DNA from: an uncultured Clostridium sp.
GTDB lineage: Bacteria > Bacillota_I > Bacilli_A > RF39 > UBA660
Direction: 5' to 3'
DNA: 41,860 nucleotides
NCBI GenBank assembly: GCA_946414595.1
Contig: CAMKPE010000016.1
Span: forward strand, 1-41,860
The translations under genes and the position numbers were made by a program. Positions 33,256 to 40,343 of this stretch are shown here, piece by piece; within the stretch, counting starts at the first letter, position 1, and every line of letters begins with the position of its first letter. The notes under the pieces were generated by a model. The model had not been told where the DNA came from. It made no database searches and saw only the letters and a program-made list of their open reading frames with translations.

Positions 33256-34710
33256 TCAAACAATCTCGTAAAGAGTAAATGATAAATCAGCATAAACCAA
33301 TTTAAATCTATCATCAGTTTCTAAATACTTATTTATTTTATGTCCTCTACTTATTAATACATGTGTAATATCATAGGCTTCAAATACTTTATAATAGTTT
33401 TCATCTATGTATATAAAGTCTTCAAATACATGAGTATCTTTATTGAATTCTTCTAGATATAAATCTGCTCTTGAATCTACAAATACTGGAATACCTCTTA
33501 ATATTAAATAACTTCCATAGTTATATTCATTAAATATTCTTGCTGTCTTTAAATCAACATTATTCAATATATAGTCACATGCAGCCTTAGGATAATATTC
33601 TTCATCAATAAAGTTATAAGTAGTTCTATTCTTAAATATAACAATAAATGATATTACTACTATAAGCATAAATACTGAATAGAAAACAATATTTTTAAAT
33701 ACTGGTTCTAGATAAATAAATTTAAATCCACTTAATAATCTAGACATTGGAATAACACCAAGAATAGCAAGCAATGCATAATTTCTTCTTGATAAGAATG
33801 CTAATAAAAATAAGCCAGATAATAAGAAGAAATCACTTAAATTCTTTTTAGACTTACTAAACAAGAACAATGATATAACTACAAATAATAAGATAAATAC
33901 TAAGATATTATCATTTATTGTAATCGGTAAATGTTCTGATATATTTTGTAAAGAAATTCCTTGTTTAGTCTTTATATAATATGTAAAAGGTACTAAGAAG
34001 TTAGGAGTCATAAATCCTGGTATAAAACATACTAAGATTCCTAAGAATGTCTTCTTTAGTTTACTTTTTTCAACATTTAAAACAAAAGTTTTATTAAATT
34101 CAAAATGAAGTTTATTAGCAATTAAATATATTAAATCAGATACTACATATGGCAAGAATAATACGAATATAAATGGCCATACAGCAACGTGCAAATTTGC
34201 AACTAACAAAGATGATAAAAATAAAACTATCAAACATTTTTTAATATCTTTTTCTTCCCTTAACTTGTTAATAAAATACAAAATGATTAATAAAAGAATA
34301 TAAGTTGTTAACTGTGCTCTTGCAGCAATAAAATCCCTTAATGTAAGCCCTGAGAAAAATACAATTAAAAATGATATATATTTATTCTTAGACAATTTAT
34401 AACTAAAACGATACATTAAACATAAAAGAATAAAATATAAAATTATAACAAATATGTATATTCCAAAATTACCAAAGACACTATAAATTAAATATATTAC
34501 TAAATCAAATAACCAATGGGGATAAGTATAAGATAAATTTGCTATAAATGAAAAATGATCAATCATATCAATTCCATGTTTAGTAATAGACTCCCCTATC
34601 TTTATTGAGTAAAAAGTATCATTTTGAAAAAATAACTTAGGTATTATATACGCAAGTGTAATAAAAGATACTAATACCAAAATATTAAATAAAGTATTTT
34701 TCTTTTTCAT
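33256..34710 (-). CDS. Polytopic membrane protein, GT-C-like
   Basis: A 484-residue protein with about 10-11 helices and a C-terminal soluble part. It has PHWLFDLVIYLIYSVFGNFG after the first external loop, LTLRDFIAARAQLTTYILLL, and ARIFNEYNYGSYLILRGIPV followed by FVDSRADLYLEEF. This last stretch (N-YGSYLI...DSRADLY) recurs in a broad group of bacterial membrane proteins related to GT-C glycosyltransferases. Neighbouring genes are not glycan genes, so the substrate is open. It ends in TGA at 33256-33258, a direct sign of the standard code. Confidence 0.75.
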   Translation of the reverse strand: MKKKNTLFNILVLVSFITLAYIIPKLFFQNDTFYSIKIGESITKHGIDMIDHFSFIANLSYTYPHWLFDLVIYLIYSVFGNFGIYIFVIILYFILLCLMYRFSYKLSKNKYISFLIVFFSGLTLRDFIAARAQLTTYILLLIILYFINKLREEKDIKKCLIVLFLSSLLVANLHVAVWPFIFVLFLPYVVSDLIYLIANKLHFEFNKTFVLNVEKSKLKKTFLGILVCFIPGFMTPNFLVPFTYYIKTKQGISLQNISEHLPITINDNILVFILLFVVISLFLFSKSKKNLSDFFLLSGLFLLAFLSRRNYALLAILGVIPMSRLLSGFKFIYLEPVFKNIVFYSVFMLIVVISFIVIFKNRTTYNFIDEEYYPKAACDYILNNVDLKTARIFNEYNYGSYLILRGIPVFVDSRADLYLEEFNKDTHVFEDFIYIDENYYKVFEAYDITHVLISRGHKINKYLETDDRFKLVYADLSFTLYEIV

Positions 34711-34743
34711 GTAATCACATCCTATAAAAATTATAACATAAAA

Positions 34744-34770
34744 TAAAAAAAGATACTTAAAGTATCTTAT
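34744..34770 (-). terminator. Terminator after the hemolysin-III-like gene
   Basis: Minus-strand stem AAGATAC paired with GTATCTT around a 5-base loop, ending in seven T. Confidence 0.75.
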
Positions 34771-35423
34771 AAAACATATAAAACTATTGATAAAAAGTGA
34801 AGTATTGAAGCAGCTAAAACAAACATATGGAATATTGAATGAAAGTATTTAATCTTCTTACCTGCTCCATAGAATATTGCTCCAATTGTATATATAACTC
34901 CACCAGCTATTAATAGAAGTATTCCGCTAAAAGGAACAGATTCTTTTAATGGCTGATAACAGAATATTATTATCCATCCTAATACTAGATAACTAATTAT
35001 AGATATCAATTTATATTTTTTTAAATTAACAGCATTTAATACAATTCCTAATATAGCAATAGCCCATATTATTAAGAATAATGTTATCCCTAATGGATAC
35101 TCTAAAGCAATTAAAGTATATGGTGTATATGTTCCCGCAATTAACAAAAATATACTACAATGATCTATTATTCTAAATACTCTTTTAGCATTATTAACTG
35201 CCAAAGAATGATACAAAGTAGACATTGTGTATAAAATTATTAATGTTACTCCATAAACAACACTTGAAAATACACCAACTGCACTTCCATGACTTGCACT
35301 TACAACAACACATGCTATAAGAGCAACTAATGATAATAATGCTCCAATACCATGTACTATCGCACTCATTATCTCTTCACCTAAAGAATATTTAGGTACA
35401 TCTATCTTATCTTTTAATGCCAT
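34767..35423 (-). CDS. Hemolysin III family (YqfA/PAQR-like) membrane protein
   Basis: A 218-residue protein with seven helices. The PAQR/hemolysin-III metal site residues are present: SAIVHGIGA in helix 1, STLYHSL in the second or third helix, DHCSIFLLIAGTYTP, and KIKYFHSIFHMFVLAASILH near the end. The family includes B. cereus hemolysin III and E. coli YqfA, and may act as a membrane-embedded hydrolase; the function in bacteria is not settled and it should not be read as a toxin. I chose the ATG at 35423 because the GAGGTG site lies just before it. It is a single-gene unit. Confidence 0.88.
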   Translation of the reverse strand: MALKDKIDVPKYSLGEEIMSAIVHGIGALLSLVALIACVVVSASHGSAVGVFSSVVYGVTLIILYTMSTLYHSLAVNNAKRVFRIIDHCSIFLLIAGTYTPYTLIALEYPLGITLFLIIWAIAILGIVLNAVNLKKYKLISIISYLVLGWIIIFCYQPLKESVPFSGILLLIAGGVIYTIGAIFYGAGKKIKYFHSIFHMFVLAASILHFLSIVLYVL

Positions 35424-35448
35424 ATCAATCACCTCTTACAATTATAAC

Positions 35449-35486
35449 ATAAAAAAGAGTCTAGAACTCAAAATAAGACTCTTTTA
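35449..35486 (-). terminator. Probable terminator after the 323-residue gene
   Basis: Minus-strand stem AAGAGTCT-type arms (35476-35483 and 35455-35462) around a long loop that contains the stop codon, followed by six T. The loop of 13 bases makes it weaker than the other terminators here. Confidence 0.5.
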
Positions 35487-36432
35487 AATTTATAAAGTTA
35501 TCATAAGTAATACCACTTTCAGCAAAAATATCATTATTTAACAATATTTCATTTTCATACAATCTCTTTGGATTACTTTCAAATACATTATTAGTATATT
35601 CATTAATAGTAACTTCTACTCCGTTTTTAATTTTAATAAATCTATTATCATTAAACTCTATTAAAATATCGCTTCCATCAATGTTATATCCTAAATCATA
35701 AACATTTTCTTCTTTTATACTCTTAACTATACTTTGAACATTCTTACTATTTATATCCATATCTACTTTAATATATAATCCAACATGGAAACTAAAACCA
35801 TATTCTATAGCTTTATTAATGAATTCATCATTAGTCATATTCTTATTAAATACATTTTGAATATCTCTTCCTAAATCCTGATATATATTTAAATTCTTAT
35901 TATTAGCAAGTGTAGTATCATCTTCTATTCCTAATCCATAGAATATTTTAGCAATAGATATATTATCTAAGAAAGAAAATTTAACTATTAAATTATCAGT
36001 TAACTTATCAGTTAAATAATATATTAGATAACTATCATAGAATCCATTTGATTGAGAATTCTTTAAACTATCCAAAACATTTATATTCTCACTAGTACTA
36101 ACCTTTTTTACGTAGAAAGTAATTCCATCTTTATCTTTTACTTTAAATATATCATCTATTATTTCTTTTTGATCACAATCACCATCTAGTTCATAATTTG
36201 GATGTTCATTTTCCTTTTGTACTATACAAAATCTAGAAACACGTGATTCTACAGTAAATTCATAATTATACTTACTATTTAAGTATGTTAATATATCATT
36301 TTTTTCTTTTTCAGTAACAGCAAAATCAAATTCATCTTTTACTACTTCATCAGAACCAGCAAATATCAAATAAATACCACTGCTTAACATTAAAAGACCA
36401 GCAATTATTATAATAAATGATACTCTTTTCAT
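35461..36432 (-). CDS. Membrane-anchored protein of unknown function
   Basis: A 323-residue protein with one N-terminal hydrophobic helix (about residues 4-25) followed by a charged sequence that should lie outside the cell. It is not a lipoprotein, as no lipobox cysteine is present. The external part is rich in Asp/Asn/Ile and has no signature I recognise; one cysteine pair (RFCIVQ and DGDCDQK) might form a disulfide. The region after residue 185 (NVFNKNMTNDEFINKAIEYG) is helical. It lies between the hemolysin-III gene and the WXG100 operon, whose terminator separates them. The GAAGGG site precedes the ATG by about six bases. Confidence 0.65.
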   Translation of the reverse strand: MKRVSFIIIIAGLLMLSSGIYLIFAGSDEVVKDEFDFAVTEKEKNDILTYLNSKYNYEFTVESRVSRFCIVQKENEHPNYELDGDCDQKEIIDDIFKVKDKDGITFYVKKVSTSENINVLDSLKNSQSNGFYDSYLIYYLTDKLTDNLIVKFSFLDNISIAKIFYGLGIEDDTTLANNKNLNIYQDLGRDIQNVFNKNMTNDEFINKAIEYGFSFHVGLYIKVDMDINSKNVQSIVKSIKEENVYDLGYNIDGSDILIEFNDNRFIKIKNGVEVTINEYTNNVFESNPKRLYENEILLNNDIFAESGITYDNFINLKESYFEF

Positions 36433-36491
36433 ATAGAACCCTTCCTATTCTCTTTAATAATAACATATATTTATAAAAATAGATAAAGAAA

Positions 36492-36519
36492 TAAAAAAAG
36501 AAAGTGTAAACTTTCTTTA
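36492..36519 (-). terminator. Terminator of the WXG100 operon
   Basis: Minus-strand stem AAAGAAAGT paired with ACTTTCTTT around a 4-base loop, then seven T. Confidence 0.8.
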
Positions 36520-36524
36520 TTTTA

Positions 36525-36836
36525 CTAAATTGCTGCTGTTTCAGTATTTTGAGTAATTTGATCATCTGTACGTTTAGCCATTTTTTGATACTTAGCAACT
36601 GCCTTTTCTAAAGTAGTAATTTGTTTTTGTAATTTACTACTAATGTAATCAAATTCATTCGTATATTCATTTAATTCATCAGAAACAGCATCACCTGTAT
36701 CTCCAGACCAATAATCTTTAATACTTAAAGCGTCTCCTTTAACTTTTTCTAAAACTGCATCTATCTTTTCTTTCTCAATCTTTAATAGTTCAATCTTAGC
36801 AAGCATTGCATTTTCATCTAAATAAAAGTTACCCAT
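36525..36836 (-). CDS. WXG100-like small secreted protein
   Basis: A 103-residue protein built as a helical hairpin: a helix (about 6-37), the turn KDYWSGDTGD with the W-x-G motif (Trp43, Gly45), then a long helix. No signal peptide. Such proteins (EsxA/EsxB type) are exported by type VII secretion as dimers. The last helix carries a Tyr-x-x-x-Lys sequence (KYQKMAKRTD), a possible but not perfect export signal. It is last in a three-gene operon with another WXG100 protein and a larger partner, and the start directly follows the stop of the gene before it. No EssC-type ATPase or other machine gene is in the window. Confidence 0.85.
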   Translation of the reverse strand: MGNFYLDENAMLAKIELLKIEKEKIDAVLEKVKGDALSIKDYWSGDTGDAVSDELNEYTNEFDYISSKLQKQITTLEKAVAKYQKMAKRTDDQITQNTETAAI

Positions 36837-37183
36837 TATCCGATTCTCCCATCTTTCAATTCTTCTTCTTGATCTTCTTGAAGAATTTGATTTAATCTTT
36901 TAAATTTTTCTTCATGCTCACTTACGACACCATCATACATTTTAGATCCTTTTTTGAAGAAGTTACCCATATCTTCTAGATACTGCGTATCATTTTTTAG
37001 GTATTCAAGGAAGTTGTTTGCATTTGTTACAAATGTTTCAGCGTCTTTTCCTCCCCAACAAGTTGGTATAGAGTTTATTATCTCTTGATATCTTTCTCTT
37101 GCTTTTTCAAAATCTGATGAATTATTTAAAGTTCTTTTACTTAAATCTGATACTTCAAGCCAGTTTACTTTTAAATTTGCCAT
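36836..37183 (-). CDS. WXG100 family protein
   Basis: A 115-residue helical-hairpin protein with the turn PTCWGGKDAE (W-x-G at about residues 43-45), long helices on both sides and no signal peptide. The tail (NQILQEDQEEELKDGRIG) is acidic. It is different in sequence from the 103-residue neighbour, so the two could make a hetero-pair, as EsxA and EsxB do. The start is preceded by GGTGAG; the 385-codon gene ends 13 bases upstream and the next starts at the last base of this one. Operon membership with the larger protein suggests a substrate, chaperone and partner group for type VII secretion. Confidence 0.85.
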   Translation of the reverse strand: MANLKVNWLEVSDLSKRTLNNSSDFEKARERYQEIINSIPTCWGGKDAETFVTNANNFLEYLKNDTQYLEDMGNFFKKGSKMYDGVVSEHEEKFKRLNQILQEDQEEELKDGRIG

Positions 37184-37196
37184 TTATACTCACCAC

Positions 37197-38345
37197 CTAT
37201 TTAAATAATGCAGTTAATACTGAAGTAATTTGAGTTGATGAGCAAGTTGAAAGTGTTTCTGCATAAGTAACTGCCTTTGTTAATCTTTCAGCACTCTTCA
37301 ACATTTCTCCAGCATAAGCATTTTCTAGCAATAACTCGTTGTATGTAATATCTGTTAAATCAGAAATAACATCGATTTGTTCTCTTATTACATCCATACT
37401 TAAGTCATCTATTTCAGTATCGGCACCATCATATATATCTAACATCTTAGCTTGAACATTTGTCTCTGTAAATTTAGTTGTTGTATCTTTTACTACTTTT
37501 AACGCAGCTAAGCTATCTTTAACAACAGATTTATATGCTTCTTTAGAAATCAAATCACTTAAAGTTGTTTCGTTCTTAGAAGCTATATCTGTTAAGTAAG
37601 TCTTTAATACTTCTGTAGTATCTTGATCAATTCCCCATACTTCAGGAATTTCACCATTTATCAATTTCTTAAGCGCAATAATTAAGGCATCACTTGATCC
37701 TGCTTCAATTAATGTTCTAATTTCTTGTGAAATATTAACATTCTTCAATAATGCTTCTTTAATTTGATCTTTGAATGCATCAGCTCCAATTAATTCATCC
37801 AATGTCTTTCCGTTTGCTTTAGCTAAAGTATTTAATGTTGCTAATACTTCAGTTAAATCACTCATAGACATAGTTCTAAACTTAGCAATTTGCTCTGCTG
37901 AATTATCTGGAAGTGGTTCAGTAGCTGGTTCAGTTTCTGGAACAGTTGGTTTTTCAGTAGCTGGTTCCGTATCTCTATCACGATCTCTACGTCTTCCAGT
38001 TCCTTCAGGATTAGAATTCTTCTTTTTCTTCTTTTTAGGAATTAATCCTTCTATATCTTCATCCGTCTTCTTAAGTTCATCAAAGTAATCATTAGCTTTC
38101 TTAATTGCATCTTTGGCATTATTAATCAATTCTTCTATAGCTTGGTCAAACTTTGTAGGAAATCCATTACTAAATCCTAGTGGATTTTCTAATACTTTAA
38201 AAGTTGGATCATCTGCAGCCTTTGTAACAGCTCCTTCGAATTCACCAACAGTTTTTGTCCATTCATCAGTTAATTCATAAGCCGTTTCAAAATTGACTGT
38301 AGTATAAGTTTTTTCATCCATTTTCTTTAGATTTACATCAGCCAT
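37197..38345 (-). CDS. Larger partner of the WXG100 proteins, with a repeated helical module
   Basis: A 382-residue protein with no signal peptide. The N-terminal domain (1-~105) is helical with a PLGFSNGF turn that stands where WXG100 proteins have their W-x-G. A very basic patch (PKKKKKKNSN, GRRRDRDRD) and an acidic Thr/Glu/Pro linker (TEPATEKPTVPETEPATEPL) follow. The last ~225 residues hold three diverged copies of a helical unit: TLDELIGADAFKDQIKEALL, TLSDLISKEAYKSVVKDSLA and TYNELLLENAYAGEMLKSAE. The start at 38345 is behind AGAGGTGA; a GTG inside that site is rejected. It is first in the WXG100 operon, with the best promoter of the region. The role is unknown; an export substrate or chaperone is likely by context. 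Confidence 0.78.
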   Translation of the reverse strand: MADVNLKKMDEKTYTTVNFETAYELTDEWTKTVGEFEGAVTKAADDPTFKVLENPLGFSNGFPTKFDQAIEELINNAKDAIKKANDYFDELKKTDEDIEGLIPKKKKKKNSNPEGTGRRRDRDRDTEPATEKPTVPETEPATEPLPDNSAEQIAKFRTMSMSDLTEVLATLNTLAKANGKTLDELIGADAFKDQIKEALLKNVNISQEIRTLIEAGSSDALIIALKKLINGEIPEVWGIDQDTTEVLKTYLTDIASKNETTLSDLISKEAYKSVVKDSLAALKVVKDTTTKFTETNVQAKMLDIYDGADTEIDDLSMDVIREQIDVISDLTDITYNELLLENAYAGEMLKSAERLTKAVTYAETLSTCSSTQITSVLTALFK

Positions 38346-38374
38346 AATAGTCACCTCTTACGCTCTACTATACA

Positions 38375-38403
38375 ATTATAGTTTATAATAAAATCAGTTT
38401 CAA
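38375..38403 (-). promoter_or_regulatory. Predicted promoter of the WXG100 operon
   Basis: TTGAAA (38398-38403), a 17-base spacer and a perfect TATAAT (38375-38380) on the minus strand, 29 bases before the first start codon. Confidence 0.75.
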
Positions 38404-38425
38404 TTCAAGTAAAAGTTATCTATTA

Positions 38426-38451
38426 GACAAAATAAATAAGTTAGTTTTGTC
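38426..38451. promoter_or_regulatory. Inverted repeat upstream of the WXG100 promoter
   Basis: GACAAAA and TTTTGTC (7-base arms, 12-base spacer) about 22 bases upstream of the -35 box. No T-run follows in the minus direction, so it is not a terminator; it may be a regulator site. Confidence 0.4.
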
Positions 38452-38468
38452 GAGTTAGCTTTTATAGT

Positions 38469-38498
38469 AAAAAAAAAGAAGTAATTACTACTTCTTTA
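38469..38498 (-). terminator. Terminator after gpsA
   Basis: Minus-strand stem AAGAAGTA paired with TACTTCTT, 5-base loop, then nine T. Confidence 0.85.
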
Positions 38499-39465
38499 CT
38501 ATTAAAAATTCAGGTAAAACAGAAACATCTTGAGTACCTTCAATTATATCATGAATTAGATTAATTATAGGTATATTAACCTTTCTGTTTTTTAATAATT
38601 TATATATAGATTGAATTGTATATAAACCCTCTATTGTTGTATTAGAAACATATTCATCAATCTCTTTTTTTGATTTTTTGGCTCCTAGCATATAACCATA
38701 AGAAAAGTTTCTTGATTTCTTACTAGTTGCAGTTAATAATAAATCTCCAAAACCTGCAAAAGATAGTATTGTTTTTCTATCTCCACCAAGCTTACTAATT
38801 AACTCTTTAATATCATGTAATGATTCAGTAATAAACATAGCTTGTGTAGATTCAGGATATCCCATACCATCAAGCATTCCTGCAGCAATAGCAATTACAT
38901 TCTTAATTGATCCACAAATTTCTACACCAATAACATCACGTGTCTCACGTAATTTAATTGAATCACTTTCAAGTGCTTTCTTAACAACAGTTCTTGTTGT
39001 CTTGTGCTCACTAGCAAGTGATAGCCCAATAGGACAATTTGTAACTATATCAACTGCAAAAGAAGGTCCTGAAATAACCGCATATTTTTTAGTTTTAACA
39101 TGACGTCTAAATATATCAGCAACAAACAAACAACTATCTCTTTCAATTCCTTTTGATGCAATAACTACATATTGGCTATCATTATAATACTTACTTAATT
39201 CAAAACTAACATCATCTACAAAAGCAGCAGGAACTGCAATTACAATAATATCAGCAGATGTTACAACTTCTTTAAAATCACAAGATATTTCTATATCTTT
39301 TGGAATCTTAATCTTAGGAAGAACTCTTTCATTCATTCTAGTCTTTAAAATAGTATTCTTTTCTTCCTCAAATTTAGTCCACATTTTTACTTTATTACCA
39401 TTTTTGTGAAACATAAGGGAAAGAGCTATTCCATATGCTCCTGTACCCAAAATTGAAATATTCAT
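38488..39465 (-). CDS. gpsA: Glycerol-3-phosphate dehydrogenase [NAD(P)+]
   Basis: Reduces dihydroxyacetone phosphate to sn-glycerol 3-phosphate, the backbone of phospholipids and teichoic acids, in the cytoplasm. The 325-residue protein opens with the Rossmann motif ISILGTGAYG (GxGxxG at 7-12), then has VIAVPAAFVDDV, VISGPSFAVDIV, ICGSIKNVIAIAAGMLDGMG with the catalytic lysine, and SFAGFGDLLLTATSKKSRNF. The length is normal. It lies ten bases downstream of yebC and shares its direction, so the two may be co-transcribed. AAGGAGA precedes the ATG. Confidence 0.97.
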   Translation of the reverse strand: MNISILGTGAYGIALSLMFHKNGNKVKMWTKFEEEKNTILKTRMNERVLPKIKIPKDIEISCDFKEVVTSADIIVIAVPAAFVDDVSFELSKYYNDSQYVVIASKGIERDSCLFVADIFRRHVKTKKYAVISGPSFAVDIVTNCPIGLSLASEHKTTRTVVKKALESDSIKLRETRDVIGVEICGSIKNVIAIAAGMLDGMGYPESTQAMFITESLHDIKELISKLGGDRKTILSFAGFGDLLLTATSKKSRNFSYGYMLGAKKSKKEIDEYVSNTTIEGLYTIQSIYKLLKNRKVNIPIINLIHDIIEGTQDVSVLPEFLIVKK

Positions 39466-39474
39466 ATAGTCTCC

Positions 39475-40194
39475 TTAAATACTTAAATTATGATATACAT
39501 TTTGAACATCATCAATATCTTCTAACATATCAACAAGTTCAAGAACTTTATCTTGTGTCTCTTCATCAAGTTCAATATTATTATTTGCAACATATGTTAT
39601 TTCACTAGTAATAAATTCTTTAACACCTAATTCTTCTAAAGCATCTTTAACTTTTAAGAAATCATTAGGAGCAGTATATATTTCATAACTATCATCATTT
39701 GCTATAACATCAAGTGCACCATTATCTAGAGCAGTCATCATAACTGTATCTTCATCTAATGATTTATCAATTACAATAACTCCTTTTCTTTCAAATAAGT
39801 ATGATACACTTCCATCAGTTCCTAAGTTTCCACCTTTTTTAGTAAGCGTACTACGAACTAACATAGCAGTTCTATTACGATTATCAGTTAAACAATCTAT
39901 CATTAATGCAACTCCACCAGATGCATATCCTTCATATCTAATAGATTCATAATCTTCTCCACCTGCTCCACCAACAGCTTTATCAATAGCTTTTTGGATG
40001 TTGTCCTTTGGCATATTATTACTTCTTGCTTTTTCAATAACAGCACGTAGACCTGGATTTGAATCTGGATCTCCATTTGTACCTTTAGCAGCAATATATA
40101 ATTCTTTTGCTATCTTTTGGAATATTTTCCCTCTTTGAGCATCAAGCTCACCTTTTTTTCTATGAATTGTAGCCCATTTTGAATGTCCACTCAT
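39475..40194 (-). CDS. yebC: YebC/TACO1 family protein
   Basis: A 239-residue protein of the YebC family. It begins MSGHSKWATIHRKKGELDAQ, continues RGKIFQKIAKELYIAAKGTN and has NMPKDNIQKAIDKAVGG and KGGNLGTDGSVSYLFERKGV, all family hallmarks. These proteins were long annotated as transcription regulators; newer work links the family to helping ribosomes through difficult (proline-rich) stretches, like mitochondrial TACO1. The start at 40194 is set by AAGGTG nine bases upstream and by the universal MSGHSKW opening; longer readings upstream are not family sequence. A terminator (40233-40259) isolates it from the repeat-protein gene. Confidence 0.96.
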   Translation of the reverse strand: MSGHSKWATIHRKKGELDAQRGKIFQKIAKELYIAAKGTNGDPDSNPGLRAVIEKARSNNMPKDNIQKAIDKAVGGAGGEDYESIRYEGYASGGVALMIDCLTDNRNRTAMLVRSTLTKKGGNLGTDGSVSYLFERKGVIVIDKSLDEDTVMMTALDNGALDVIANDDSYEIYTAPNDFLKVKDALEELGVKEFITSEITYVANNNIELDEETQDKVLELVDMLEDIDDVQNVYHNLSI

Positions 40195-40232
40195 AATTAG
40201 CACCTTCCTTTTTTCTACGTTAATAGTATAAC

Positions 40233-40259
40233 AAAAAAAATGTACAAAGTACATTTTTT
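40233..40259. terminator. Terminator between the repeat-protein gene and yebC
   Basis: Perfect stem AAAAATGTAC / GTACATTTTT with a 3-base loop and A/T runs on both sides; on the minus strand it ends the repeat-protein transcript. Confidence 0.8.
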
Positions 40260-40343
40260 ATATCTTTTTTTAATCTATTTATCAATTAACACTAACAAAG
40301 TGTATTTTACTTTTATATTTTTAAATAGTTGATTTAAACAATA

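Noticed and set aside
35276..35423. Naming the hemolysin-III protein a toxin
   Set aside because: The family name is historical. The protein is a seven-helix PAQR-type membrane protein without secretion features.
36350..36598. An 82-residue minus-strand frame between the WXG100 genes and the anchored protein
   Set aside because: It crosses a terminator and overlaps the ends of two better genes in another frame, and has no ribosome site.
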